Part shown: one piece after another, positions 16,029 to 24,801 of the stretch
How the letters are laid out: each line of letters begins with the position of its first letter
How positions within the stretch are numbered: the stretch's first letter is position 1
NCBI GenBank assembly: GCA_030693535.1
Contig: JAUYAL010000027.1
Location: 1-24,826, forward strand
Direction of reading: 5' to 3'
DNA: 24,826 nt
Origin: Methylotenera sp.
Lineage (GTDB): Bacteria; Pseudomonadota; Gammaproteobacteria; Burkholderiales; Methylophilaceae
Notes under the pieces: generated by a model
Database searches by the model: none
Told to the model about the DNA's origin: nothing
The model's input: the letters and a program-made list of their open reading frames with translations, nothing else
Translations under genes and position numbers: made by a program

Positions 16029-17720
16029 TTAGTGAAACAATCCCCACGCTTTTTGCACCGTACTCCAAACACCATAACTAATCGGAGTGAGAACTAAGGT
16101 CCAAGCAATGACAACCATTAATGTGTGATTAGCCGAATCACTGATGCCATTTGAACTATTGCCATTGTTTGCATTAGCTAATTTCTCATGTGCAAGCTTA
16201 CGTTCAGCTTCAAGCTCATCTTCGGTCATGTAGAATTTCTCATCTACCGGCTTTATCAGCGCATTTGCAATAAAGCCAACAACCAATAAACCCGCCAACA
16301 CAACAAAAATAGGCGCGTAAATTTGGTCAAAAGGTACCCCTGCTTCTAAGCGCGTGTCATGCATATAATTGACCACTACTGGGCCTAAGATACCCGCCGT
16401 AGACCATGCTGTAAGTAAGCGTCCATGAATTGCACCAACAAACTGTGTTCCAAACATATCAGCCAAATAAGCAGGTATAGTAGCAAATCCACCGCCATAC
16501 ATTGAGGCAATGACACAAAAACTTCCTACGAACAATGCCAATGACTTAAACCCTGCTACATAAGTGGCCGTACAGTACATGAGAGCGCCCAAAATAAAAA
16601 ATATATAGTAAGTGCGTTTACGCCCTAATTTATCTGATGATGTCGCCCAAGCAAAACGTCCAAAAATATTAAACAGTGAAATTAAGCCTACAAACCCTGC
16701 CCCAACAGCCGCCGCCGCGGCTGTCATGACTTCATCTTTTTTAACTTCAGCAAAACCAATATCAGAGTGTCCGATTAAAGCACCGCCAAAAGTCTCCTGC
16801 AACATGGGCGCAGCTGCTCCAATAATACCGATACCCGCAGAAACATTCATACATAACACGAGCCAAAGCAACCAAAACTGTGGTGTTTTATGTGCATTTC
16901 TAAGATGTACATTTTTTGATGAAATCATGGCATTTTTTTGAGTCGCTGGCGGCGTCCAGTTGTTAGGCTTCCAGCCTATTGGCGGAACGCGATAACCTAA
17001 TGCCCCCCACAACATAAACACAAAATAAATGGCGGCAAGTGCTACAAATGTTTGCCAAACGCCGACAGTGCCTTGTATTTCGCCAACCGCAGGGGTTGCA
17101 AAATAAGCCATCAACTTAGTGGCAAGTGGCGAGCCTATCATCGCACCACCACCAAAGCCCATAATCGCCATACCTGTGGCCATGCCGCGACGGTCTGGAA
17201 ACCATTTAATGAGTGTAGAAACGGGCGAAATATAGCCTAAGCCTAGCCCAATACCGCCAATCACGCCACTGCCCAGCCACATCATCCATAATTGGTGGGT
17301 GTAAACGCCGTAAGCTGAAATAAGCAAACCGCCACACCAGCACAACATTGATACCAAGCCTGCTTTGCGCGGGCCTTCACGTTCTAACCAACCGCCCCAT
17401 AGCGCAGCCGAGCAACCTAGTAACACAAAAAATAGCGTGTACATCCAGCCCAAATCAAACTGCGTCCAATTGCAATCGGTGGCGAACAACGCTCTTGCTG
17501 TACCACTTAACTTATCTGAAAAATTAGCGGCTCCTGCAGCACAAGCTTTTAGTGGTGTGCCATCTTCACCTACTAGGGCATTACCTAATGGCTTCCAGAA
17601 TACACTAAATCCATAAGCCATACCGATAGACAGGTGAACTGCAAGCGCTGCTGGCGGTACTAACCAGCGATTAAAACCAGCATTTGCAGTAATGTGTTCT
17701 TTAGATAAAAAGCTTGCCAT
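16029..17720 (-). CDS. OFA-family (oxalate/formate antiporter-like) MFS transporter with an extra C-terminal membrane span
   Basis: The product has the 12-span major facilitator pattern with hallmarks of the oxalate:formate antiporter family: an N-terminal GMAYGFSVFWKPL span, a loop between spans 1 and 2 that carries a predicted periplasmic insert (KACAAGAANFSDKLSGTARA region), GLGLGYISPVSTLIKWFPDRRG, and the between-halves motif SSDKLGRKRTY. A cytoplasmic charged tail (EDELEAERKLAHEKLANANN) leads to an additional hydrophobic helix, VVIAWTLVLTPISYGVW, ending in KAWGLFH. The substrate is unknown; a small carboxylate is plausible from the family. The start chosen is ATG 17720, because GAGGG lies a few bases upstream. 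An upstream TTG at 17738 would add six residues that overlap that ribosome site. The gene is divergent from phoB. Confidence 0.9.
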   Translation of the reverse strand: MASFLSKEHITANAGFNRWLVPPAALAVHLSIGMAYGFSVFWKPLGNALVGEDGTPLKACAAGAANFSDKLSGTARALFATDCNWTQFDLGWMYTLFFVLLGCSAALWGGWLEREGPRKAGLVSMLCWCGGLLISAYGVYTHQLWMMWLGSGVIGGIGLGLGYISPVSTLIKWFPDRRGMATGMAIMGFGGGAMIGSPLATKLMAYFATPAVGEIQGTVGVWQTFVALAAIYFVFMLWGALGYRVPPIGWKPNNWTPPATQKNAMISSKNVHLRNAHKTPQFWLLWLVLCMNVSAGIGIIGAAAPMLQETFGGALIGHSDIGFAEVKKDEVMTAAAAAVGAGFVGLISLFNIFGRFAWATSSDKLGRKRTYYIFFILGALMYCTATYVAGFKSLALFVGSFCVIASMYGGGFATIPAYLADMFGTQFVGAIHGRLLTAWSTAGILGPVVVNYMHDTRLEAGVPFDQIYAPIFVVLAGLLVVGFIANALIKPVDEKFYMTEDELEAERKLAHEKLANANNGNSSNGISDSANHTLMVVIAWTLVLTPISYGVWSTVQKAWGLFH

Positions 17721-17732
17721 GCCGCCCTCTTT
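17716..17732 (-). promoter_or_regulatory. Ribosome binding site deciding the transporter start
   Basis: The minus strand reads AAAAGAGGGCGGCATGG. The purine-rich AGAGGG sits four to six bases before the ATG at 17720, whereas the in-frame TTG at 17738 has only AACAAAAG before it. The ATG is therefore the better start. Confidence 0.6.
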
Positions 17733-17763
17733 TAACAACTTTTGTTTTTTATGAAACGTAATT

Positions 17764-17781
17764 ATGTAACATAGTGTAACA
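17764..17781 (-). repeat. Paired TGTTACA direct repeats upstream of the transporter gene
   Basis: On the minus strand TGTTACA occurs at 17781-17775 and 17771-17765, one helical turn (10 bases) apart. The second copy overlaps CATAAT (17766-17761), a five-of-six -10 match about 41 bases before the transporter ATG. This arrangement suits a regulator bound on one face of the helix at the promoter. The half-sites resemble, but do not match, Pho-box halves and have a 10-base rather than 11-base period. Confidence 0.4.
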
Positions 17782-17823
17782 AATAGAAAAAAATGGCAAT
17801 TTACTTATGCTTACAATTTATAT

Positions 17824-17841
17824 TTGTCATTAGAATGTCAC
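17824..17841 (+). promoter_or_regulatory. Pho box upstream of phoB
   Basis: TTGTCAT, a four-base spacer TAGA, then ATGTCAC reproduces the PhoB operator architecture of two direct seven-base repeats (consensus CTGTCAT/CTGTCAY) with an 11-base period. Twelve of the fourteen repeat positions match. About 10 bases downstream lie CATAAA (17850-17855) and TAAACT (17852-17857), usable as a weak -10, as expected where a Pho box replaces the -35. The site is 55 bases before the phoB ATG, which suggests autoregulation. Confidence 0.65.
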
Positions 17842-17880
17842 AATTAAGACATAAACTCATTTTCTGTGAAATCTAGAAAT

Positions 17881-17893
17881 TTCCTTAAGGAAG
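17881..17893 (+). promoter_or_regulatory. phoB ribosome binding site inside a perfect palindrome
   Basis: TTCCTTAAGGAA (17881-17892) is a perfect 12-base palindrome whose right half is the strong Shine-Dalgarno AAGGAAG (17887-17893), four bases before the ATG. TTCC could pair with GGAA around a TTAA loop, although four pairs are weak. The site clearly marks the phoB start. Confidence 0.6.
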
Positions 17894-17896
17894 AAT

Positions 17897-18589
17897 ATGC
17901 CAGCTAATATACTAGTCGTTGAAGATGAACCCGCAATTCAAGAACTGCTTGCCCTCAACATCACGCAAGCTGGGCATAATGCTATACGAGCGCTCAGTGT
18001 TGAAATTGCTCAAAATTTGATGCGTGAAACCATTCCAGATTTAATTTTACTGGATTGGATGCTTCCGGGTATGAACGGACTAGAATTTGCACGTAAATTA
18101 AAATCTGATACTCACACAAAATCCATACCAATCATCATGCTCACTGCACGCGGTGATGAATACGATAAGGTTCGTGGCTTAGAAGTCGGCGCTGACGACT
18201 ATGTGACCAAGCCCTTTAGCCCTCGTGAACTTAACGCCAGAATTAAAGCAGTGCTTCGTCGACGCGCGCCGCAAATGACAGATGACCCTATTGAAGTAAA
18301 CGGCTTACTTTTAGACCCAACGACGCATCGCGTGACTGGCAATCAAAAAACAATTGATTTAGGTCCAACAGAATTTAGATTACTACATTTTTTTATGACT
18401 AATGCCGAGCGAGTTCATACGCGTAGCCAGTTATTAGACAAAGTATGGGGTGACCGCGTATTCGTTGAGGACCGCACAGTTGATGTGCATATTCGCCGAT
18501 TGCGTAACGCACTGAGTACTTCAGGTCATGAGAATCTGATTCAGACCGTACGTGGTGCTGGCTATAGACTATCAAATAATAACGGTTAA
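17897..18589 (+). CDS. phoB: Phosphate regulon response regulator PhoB
   Basis: The 230-residue OmpR/PhoB-class regulator has a receiver domain (1-120) with E9-D10, phosphoacceptor D53 (LLDWMLPG), T83 and K105, and a winged-helix DNA-binding domain (~130-227) ending in VDVHIRRLRNAL and IQTVRGAGYRL. LDWMLPGMNG, TARGDEYDKVRGLEVGADDYVTKPF and GPTEFRLLHFFM closely follow PhoB rather than other OmpR-type regulators. When phosphorylated by PhoR it activates phosphate-starvation genes through Pho boxes; one such site lies upstream of this gene. A histidine kinase gene follows after 213 bases. The subfamily call rests on sequence resemblance plus the PhoR neighbour. Confidence 0.95.
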   Translation: MPANILVVEDEPAIQELLALNITQAGHNAIRALSVEIAQNLMRETIPDLILLDWMLPGMNGLEFARKLKSDTHTKSIPIIMLTARGDEYDKVRGLEVGADDYVTKPFSPRELNARIKAVLRRRAPQMTDDPIEVNGLLLDPTTHRVTGNQKTIDLGPTEFRLLHFFMTNAERVHTRSQLLDKVWGDRVFVEDRTVDVHIRRLRNALSTSGHENLIQTVRGAGYRLSNNNG

Positions 18590-18779
18590 CGGACACCTCT
18601 AATAATCTAACTTTCGCTACCAGACCTTGTTGCTCGAGAAAATTATTCCTGACATATCAGATATATACGGTATCAAGATTTTTCACTCACGCCTTGTTTG
18701 GCTTATAAATTTTAATTATTAGAGTCGCCCTAGCCAAAATCTAGGCAGTAAAAAAAGTTTAAGGTTCACACAATCTCGC

Positions 18780-18785
18780 TATAAT
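18780..18785 (+). promoter_or_regulatory. Consensus -10 box immediately upstream of phoR
   Basis: A perfect TATAAT lies 17 bases before the TTG start of phoR. The region 17 bases upstream (18757-18762, GTTTAA) is a poor -35. Transcription from here would begin near 18792 and leave a leader of only about 11 bases. The rest of the 213-base phoB-phoR gap (18590-18779) is AT-rich and holds no gene I can support. Confidence 0.45.
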
Positions 18786-18802
18786 TAAGCACATTAAAAT
18801 TT

Positions 18803-20143
18803 TTGAAAAAACTATCTGTGCTCGACATTCGCTGGAAAGCTGGGTTATTCATTTGTTCACTTAGCCTAATTTGCATTTTTATGTGGCTAATTAGTGACAC
18901 TATCACTGCATTACTTGTTTTTATAACAGGTCTCTTACTCTATATTATTCGCCATATTTTTTGGTTACACCAATTACACACATGGTTTAAAAAACCGAAC
19001 CTAAATGATGTTCCTGAAGGCGCAGGCTTATGGGAAGACGTATTCAGAGCGCTTTTAAAATATGAGCGTAATAATCAATTTAACCAAACTCAGTTAAATT
19101 CAGCGCTTGAACGTTTTAGTTTAGCAACGAGCGCCATGCCAGACGGGTTAGTAATACTCAGTGCCAACAACGAAATTGAATGGTGTACTCCAAATGCAGA
19201 AAAGCAACTTGGACTCGACTTAAACACTGACAAAAATCTCCCGATCTTTAACTTAATTCGAGAAAGTCAATTTATTGCTTACTTATATAATGGCGATTAT
19301 GACGAACCGTTTAAGCTTAAATCTTGGCGCAATTCAGAATTAATATTTGAAATCCAACTGATACCATTCGCTAACAATCAAAAACTTCTCATTAGTCACG
19401 ATTTGACTCAACTCGAAAAAGTAGAAGTGATGCGACGTGATTTCATTGCCAATGTCTCGCATGAACTTCGCACACCATTAACTGTAGTGGGCGGTTTTTT
19501 AGAAACCCTGACTGATATGGAGGGTGCAGTACCTGAGAAATTAAAGCCCTACTTCACCATGATGGAGGAACAAACTAACCGCATGAGCCGAATTATCGAA
19601 GATTTACTCATGCTGTCGACCATAGAGAGCAACACAGGCATTCCAGATGATAGCGAAATTGACATGCTCAGCTTATTAAAAACAATACAAAATGATGCAG
19701 TCGGACTTAGCCAGGGCCTAAACAAGTCCAAGCTCAAGATTCACCTAGATGCAGATTCAACACTCAACTTGAAAGGATCGGTTGAAGAGTTACGAAGTGC
19801 ATTTAGCAACTTAGTGACCAACGCTATTCGCTACACCCCAGAAAGTAAAAATGGTAATCCAGGTGAACTATTCATTCACTGGGGCTTATCAAACGGACAG
19901 CCCACTTTTTCAGTACGCGATACGGGTATTGGCATTGAAGAAAAACATATCGACAGACTCACTGAACGCTTTTATCGAGTTGATAGAAGTCGGAGTCGTG
20001 AGACTGGTGGCACTGGATTAGGACTGTCTATTGTCAAACATATTCTTATTCGCCATCAGGCAAAGTTACAAATCACCAGCAAATTTGGTTTTGGCAGTAC
20101 CTTTTACATCGTGTTTCCTAAATCTCGGCAGTTTTTAAAATAA
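18803..20143 (+). CDS. phoR: Phosphate regulon sensor histidine kinase PhoR
   Basis: The 446-residue membrane kinase has two N-terminal spans (~13-30 and ~33-52) with almost no periplasmic loop, as in PhoR, a PAS domain (~105-200, ATSAMPDGLVILSANNEIEWCT), a HisKA domain with the phospho-accepting H220 (SHELRTPLTVV), and an HATPase domain with N336/N340 (NLVTNAIRYTP), D373 (DTGIGI) and GGTGLGLS (402-409). It phosphorylates or dephosphorylates PhoB according to phosphate supply, normally with PstSCAB-PhoU, none of which is in this window. The start is TTG at 18803; a stop lies just upstream in frame, and GTG at 18818 is the only other early choice. Neither has a good Shine-Dalgarno. Confidence 0.94.
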   Translation: MKKLSVLDIRWKAGLFICSLSLICIFMWLISDTITALLVFITGLLLYIIRHIFWLHQLHTWFKKPNLNDVPEGAGLWEDVFRALLKYERNNQFNQTQLNSALERFSLATSAMPDGLVILSANNEIEWCTPNAEKQLGLDLNTDKNLPIFNLIRESQFIAYLYNGDYDEPFKLKSWRNSELIFEIQLIPFANNQKLLISHDLTQLEKVEVMRRDFIANVSHELRTPLTVVGGFLETLTDMEGAVPEKLKPYFTMMEEQTNRMSRIIEDLLMLSTIESNTGIPDDSEIDMLSLLKTIQNDAVGLSQGLNKSKLKIHLDADSTLNLKGSVEELRSAFSNLVTNAIRYTPESKNGNPGELFIHWGLSNGQPTFSVRDTGIGIEEKHIDRLTERFYRVDRSRSRETGGTGLGLSIVKHILIRHQAKLQITSKFGFGSTFYIVFPKSRQFLK

Positions 20144-20159
20144 TGCAGCCTCAAGAAAT

Positions 20160-20885
20160 ATGATTATCATGAAGTTTGTTATCCTTTTTTTTGTTTGTTG
20201 CTGCATAGTGTCTTGCGCCAATAACACGCCGATTGTGGGAAAAGCCGTTCCAGAACGTAGCGATAGAAGCTACGGGAGTCAGTTAGCCAAAGGTGATTCT
20301 GACCGCATGGCCGATGTTGAAATATCTGAGAATATGCAGAGCTTGCGTAATTTAATGATCAAGCTTTATAAGCGTAATCCACATGAAATTACAAAAAGCA
20401 CCTCTGATAATGCTGAAAAAATGGTGAAATGGGTATTTGAAGGTGAGCAACAACACCATTACCAATTTAAAGAGATTGATAACAAGCAAGGTACTGAAGC
20501 TATTTTTTTAGCTTTCAAGCCCGAATATAAAGGAGACCGTGTGCTGCCTTTTATTGTTGGGCTTCAAACCATGCTAATTCAAGCCCATGGTGGTAAAACA
20601 GACTTTTACTTAACCGACACGATTAATCCACAAAGCATCTATAACGTAGCTAGAAACCTTGAGATTGCTGCTTGGAAACTCTCAAATGCGCGCGATGCAA
20701 CGGGTGCGCTATATTTGTTAAGCAATGAAATGAATGACAAAGATAAAAATTTATCATTTGAGCGAGAGTTTGGAAAAATGATAGGCCGCACAGACTTATA
20801 TGCCATCACATTAGCAGAAAAATCTCAGCGGCTTATTTCACGCGTCATGCAGAACTTGGCAACCGCAATGTTTCTACCTTTTTAA
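20160..20885 (+). CDS. Putative outer-membrane lipoprotein of unknown function
   Basis: I do not recognise the family. The 241-residue product starts with a lipoprotein signal: a hydrophobic core FVILFFVCCC followed by the lipobox IVSC with C19 as the lipidated residue. Alanine at +2 favours outer-membrane sorting. The mature part is soluble and mixed helical. It contains LRNLMIKLYKRNPHE, which suggests a short helical element, and later ARNLEIAAWKLSNARDATGALYLLS and MQNLATAMFLPF. No enzyme motif is evident. The ATG at 20160 has AAGAA six bases upstream; an alternative ATG is at 20169. It lies 16 bases after phoR on the same strand and probably shares its transcript, so a phosphate-stress or envelope role is possible but unproven. 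Confidence 0.82.
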   Translation: MIIMKFVILFFVCCCIVSCANNTPIVGKAVPERSDRSYGSQLAKGDSDRMADVEISENMQSLRNLMIKLYKRNPHEITKSTSDNAEKMVKWVFEGEQQHHYQFKEIDNKQGTEAIFLAFKPEYKGDRVLPFIVGLQTMLIQAHGGKTDFYLTDTINPQSIYNVARNLEIAAWKLSNARDATGALYLLSNEMNDKDKNLSFEREFGKMIGRTDLYAITLAEKSQRLISRVMQNLATAMFLPF

Positions 20886-20922
20886 AGGTCGCAAACTTTC
20901 ATGCCTTTACATAAGGTAACTG

Positions 20923-23900
20923 TTACAACAACACCTTCTCAATCCCGCCATTATTCACACGTGCTACATATTCCTGCATCCAATTCTCACCAAGAATATG
21001 TTTCGCCATCTCAACCACAATGTAATCCGCCTCAATCCCAGTGTCTTCGCCATAGCGCGCAAGACCCTGTAGACAACTTGGGCATGAAGTCAAAATCTTC
21101 ACTTTTTCTTCAGGGTGACCAACTGTCAAACCCAATTTACCCAACCCTTTTTCCAGCTCTTCTTGCTTGCGCATTTTCACTTGCGTTGCAATATCAGGGC
21201 GGGCTACAGCAAAAGTACCACTTTCACCACAACAACGGTCATTTAACTGCACATCCGTACCCATCAACTGATTAGTGACTTCTAATGGTTTATAAGTCTT
21301 CATCGGCGTATGACATGGGTCGTGGTACATATATTTTGTTCCAGTAACGCCCTTTAGCTTCACGTCTTTCTCCATCAGATATTCGTGAATATCTAGCAAT
21401 CTGCACCCTGGGAATATCTTCTCAAACTCGTATTTTTGCAACTGGTCCATACAAGTACCACAAGACACGATCACTGTTTTAATATCTAAGTAGTTCAAAG
21501 TGTTAGCTACACGGTGGAATAACACACGGTTCTCTGTAGTAATTTCCTGACCTTTGTCGTGGTTGCCACTTGCCGTTTGTGGATATCCACAACACAAATA
21601 GCCTGGCGGCAATACGGTAATGGCACCAACCTCGTACAACATGGCTTGCGTAGCTAGGCCAACGTTTGAGAACAAACGCTCTGAACCACAACCCGGAAAG
21701 TAAAACACGGCTTCTGAATCCTCAGTCACCATTTTAGGATTACGGATGACAGGAATCATGCTGTCATCTTCAATGCCTAACAGCGCACGTGATGTTTTAG
21801 TCGGCATTTTCTTCGGCATCGGTCGATTGATAAAATGAATCACCTGCGCCTTGATTTCGGCCTTACCAACCGTGGCAGGCGGCCTGATTTTATCTTTTAA
21901 TAAATGAAACTTCTTAGCCAAACTATGCGCAAAACTCTGCGCTCTGTAGCCAATGGTAATCATCAATGTGCGCATCAACTTAATCGTCGCAGGGTCTTTA
22001 GCATTCAAGAATGCCATCCCCAGTGCAGTGCCGGGGTTAAATTTCTTTTTACCTTGTTCACGTAAGAAGTTACGCATGGCCACCGAAACATCGCCAAAAT
22101 CGATATCTACGGGGCACGGATTTAGGCATCGATGGCAAACAGTACAATGGTCAGCCACATCGTTAAACTCATCAAAGTGTTTAAGAGAAATACCGCGCCG
22201 CGTTTGCTCTTCATACAAGAACGCTTCAATCAATAAAGAGGTGCCTAAAATCTTGTTACGCGGGCTATATAACAAATTAGCTCTTGGCACATGCGTGGTA
22301 CAGACAGGCTTACATTTACCACAACGCAAACAATCACTGATCGAGTCTGCAATCTCACCAATGGCAGATTGCTCCATGATAATAGACTCTTGCTCAAGTA
22401 AACCAAAGCTGGGCGTATAGGCATTCTCAAGCCCAGAGCCCGCCATTAACTTACCTTTGTTAAAATGACCGTTAGGATCTACTTTATTTTTATACTTGGT
22501 AAAGGCTTCAATGGTTGAAGTTTCCAAAAACTCCATTTTAGTGATGCCAATACCATGCTCACCTGAAATCACACCATCTAGATCCTTAGCTAGCGTCATG
22601 ACACGAGCAACCGCTTCATGCGCCGTCTTCATCATTTCGTAATCATCAGAATTGACTGGAATATTAGTGTGCACGTTGCCGTCACCCGCATGCATGTGCA
22701 GGGCAATGAATACGCGGCCTTTGAGCACGGTCTTATGAATCTCGTCACAACGATTTAATATTTTTTGATACTCACGGCCTGCAAAAATATCCGCCATTGG
22801 GCGTTTAAGCTCTCGCCTCCATGAAATGCGTAAATCGTAAGACTGCACAGCACGGAACACGGTTTCATACTGACTAAGTGAATCACCAAGCTGACCGAGC
22901 ACGTTCACTGAGTCGTCCAGCGTATTCAAAATCATGCGCCATTTAGAGCGTAAATCACGTAACAACTGCAATGCGATGAGTTGTTTTGATTGCACCAATT
23001 GCACATCGGCATTGCCATCTTCATCGGCTTGCAGTGGGAGATCACCTTGCATGAAAGCCTCTAGAGCATCCAGCAATTGCAGCTTGTTCTTGATTGAAAG
23101 TTCAATATTAATTCGCTCGATACCGTCTGAATAATCACCCAAACGCGGCAATGGAATTACCACATCTTCATTGATTTTAAAGGCATTAGTATGTTTGGCA
23201 ATGGCTGCTGTACGCGCACGATCTAGCCAGAACTTTTTACGCGCTTCAGCTGATACTGCAATAAAACCTTCACCGTCGCGGGCATTGCATAGGCGAACGA
23301 TGTGCGAAGCTGCTTCGCCTACTGCATTTTCATCGTCAGATGCAATATCAGCAATCAACACCATTTTGGGGCGTTGTTGTCGTGCGGCCTTAGTAGCATA
23401 ACCAACAGCTTTGACGTAACGCTCATCCATGTGCTCCAGACCAGCCATCAACACTAACGGATCCTTTTTCGCCGTCGAATCTAAATAATCTTTAATTTCA
23501 ACAATGGCTGGCACTGCGTGCGAAACATTGCCAAAAAACTCCAGGGCCACCGTACGCACATACTTCGGCATGCGATGCAAAATAAACGTTGCAGAGGTAA
23601 TTAAGCCATCACAACCCTCTTTTTGTATACCTGGTAAACCACTTAAAAATTTATCGGTAACATCTTTACCCAAGCCGACTTTACGAAAGCTAGGCCCAGC
23701 AATTTCTAAAATCTCCGGTTCTGCAAGCAAGGTTTTCATGTCTTCTGCATAACGGCTCACCTTAAAGCGCGCCATTGCAATATCATGAATTTTTCCTAGA
23801 TTATGCTCTAAGCGTTCCACCTCTAGCCATTCGGCATCTGGCGTGACCATACGCCATGAGGCGAGGTTGTCTAAAGCAGTACCCCAAAGTACCGCTTTTT

Positions 23901-24801
23901 TGCCGCCCGCGTTCATCGCAACATTTCCGCCAATACAACTTGCGTCAGCAGAAGTAGGGTCACATGCAAATTCTAGCCCTGCATCCGTCGCGGCTTCCAT
24001 CGCACGGCGTGTAACGACTCCTGCACCACATTCTATGGTCGCCACTTGCCTTGCTACACCTTGCAAGGTGCGCATTTGCACGCCTGTATGCTGATCTAAT
24101 TTTTCTGTATTAATGACAGCTGACATAGGCGTAAGTGGTATAGCACCACCTGTATATCCAGTACCACCACCGCGTGGGATGATGGTGAGCCCCAACTCGA
24201 TACAAGCACGAACCAAGTAGGCAATTTCTTTCTCTGTATCTGGATTAAGCACTACAAACGGATACTCAACACGCCAGTCGGTAGCATCTGTTACATGAGA
24301 GACACGTGCTAAACCGTCAAACTGTACGTTATCTTTACGAGTGATTTTGGTGAATTTAGCTAATGCTTTTTTGCGCAAACTATAAGTTTGGCGAAAGTCG
24401 TCTGCAAATTTATCGACTGCTTTTTTTGCAGCAGTGACCATTTTTTGCACTTTATCACTAGCTGCGTTACCGGCATTGCGCTCATCGATCGTTGCAATGC
24501 GGTGATGCAGTGCATCAATCAAGGCTTTGCGGCGCTTAGGATTTTCTAACAAATCATCCTGCAAATAAGGGTTGCGAGTCACTACCCACAAATCACCCAG
24601 CACTTCAAACAACATTCTGGCTGAGCGGCCTGTTTTACGTTCACTACGTAACTCATTTAAAGTTTCCCAAATATCCTCACCTAAGAACCGAATGACAATT
24701 TCACGGTCTGAAAATGAAGTATAGTTGTAAGGAATCTCGCGCAAGCGCGTAGGAGCTTTAGGCTCTGCGTTTAATATAGTGCTTAATAGAGGTGCGTTCA
24801 T
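20923..24801 (-). CDS. Fused FAD-linked oxidase / Fe-S (CCG-domain) dehydrogenase, DUF3683 type
   Basis: This protein of about 1,292 residues combines what GlcD and GlcF do as separate subunits. Counting from a TTG at 24816 (1,297 residues): a DUF3683-like N-terminus (~25-110), an FAD-binding PCMH domain (~185-420; [27 protein letters not shown]), an FAD-oxidase C-terminal domain (up to ~792; [21 protein letters not shown]), two 4Fe-4S clusters (C829, C832, C835, C839 and C891, C894, C897, C901), and two CCG domains (C1043, CC1075-1076, SCGTC; then HDPCH, RCCGESG, SCPSC). This architecture fits a respiratory 2-hydroxyacid (D-lactate or glycolate type) dehydrogenase; the substrate is not known. 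The ATG at 24801 is preferred, but the frame is open to the window edge, so a further upstream start cannot be excluded. It converges with the lipoprotein gene across 37 bases. Confidence 0.93.
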   Translation of the reverse strand: MNAPLLSTILNAEPKAPTRLREIPYNYTSFSDREIVIRFLGEDIWETLNELRSERKTGRSARMLFEVLGDLWVVTRNPYLQDDLLENPKRRKALIDALHHRIATIDERNAGNAASDKVQKMVTAAKKAVDKFADDFRQTYSLRKKALAKFTKITRKDNVQFDGLARVSHVTDATDWRVEYPFVVLNPDTEKEIAYLVRACIELGLTIIPRGGGTGYTGGAIPLTPMSAVINTEKLDQHTGVQMRTLQGVARQVATIECGAGVVTRRAMEAATDAGLEFACDPTSADASCIGGNVAMNAGGKKAVLWGTALDNLASWRMVTPDAEWLEVERLEHNLGKIHDIAMARFKVSRYAEDMKTLLAEPEILEIAGPSFRKVGLGKDVTDKFLSGLPGIQKEGCDGLITSATFILHRMPKYVRTVALEFFGNVSHAVPAIVEIKDYLDSTAKKDPLVLMAGLEHMDERYVKAVGYATKAARQQRPKMVLIADIASDDENAVGEAASHIVRLCNARDGEGFIAVSAEARKKFWLDRARTAAIAKHTNAFKINEDVVIPLPRLGDYSDGIERINIELSIKNKLQLLDALEAFMQGDLPLQADEDGNADVQLVQSKQLIALQLLRDLRSKWRMILNTLDDSVNVLGQLGDSLSQYETVFRAVQSYDLRISWRRELKRPMADIFAGREYQKILNRCDEIHKTVLKGRVFIALHMHAGDGNVHTNIPVNSDDYEMMKTAHEAVARVMTLAKDLDGVISGEHGIGITKMEFLETSTIEAFTKYKNKVDPNGHFNKGKLMAGSGLENAYTPSFGLLEQESIIMEQSAIGEIADSISDCLRCGKCKPVCTTHVPRANLLYSPRNKILGTSLLIEAFLYEEQTRRGISLKHFDEFNDVADHCTVCHRCLNPCPVDIDFGDVSVAMRNFLREQGKKKFNPGTALGMAFLNAKDPATIKLMRTLMITIGYRAQSFAHSLAKKFHLLKDKIRPPATVGKAEIKAQVIHFINRPMPKKMPTKTSRALLGIEDDSMIPVIRNPKMVTEDSEAVFYFPGCGSERLFSNVGLATQAMLYEVGAITVLPPGYLCCGYPQTASGNHDKGQEITTENRVLFHRVANTLNYLDIKTVIVSCGTCMDQLQKYEFEKIFPGCRLLDIHEYLMEKDVKLKGVTGTKYMYHDPCHTPMKTYKPLEVTNQLMGTDVQLNDRCCGESGTFAVARPDIATQVKMRKQEELEKGLGKLGLTVGHPEEKVKILTSCPSCLQGLARYGEDTGIEADYIVVEMAKHILGENWMQEYVARVNNGGIEKVLL

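Noticed and set aside
17721..17738. TTG at 17738 as the transporter start
   Set aside because: It would place the clear GAGGG ribosome site inside the coding region; the ATG at 17720 is positioned correctly for it.
18628..18723. Short TTG-initiated reading frame in the phoB-phoR gap (about 30 codons)
   Set aside because: No ribosome site, rare start codon, AT-rich composition and no recognisable motif; likely chance.
18729..18746. CCTAG-CCAAAAT-CTAGG inverted repeat between phoB and phoR as a terminator for phoB
   Set aside because: The stem is five bases and is followed on the plus strand by an A-rich run, not a T run; the minus strand has no T run after it either.
21953..22420. 155-codon plus-strand reading frame opposite the large dehydrogenase, and similar frames at 20901-21275 and 23171-23401
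   Set aside because: They lie antisense to strongly conserved domains with intact Fe-S and FAD motifs, and their products have no motif of their own.
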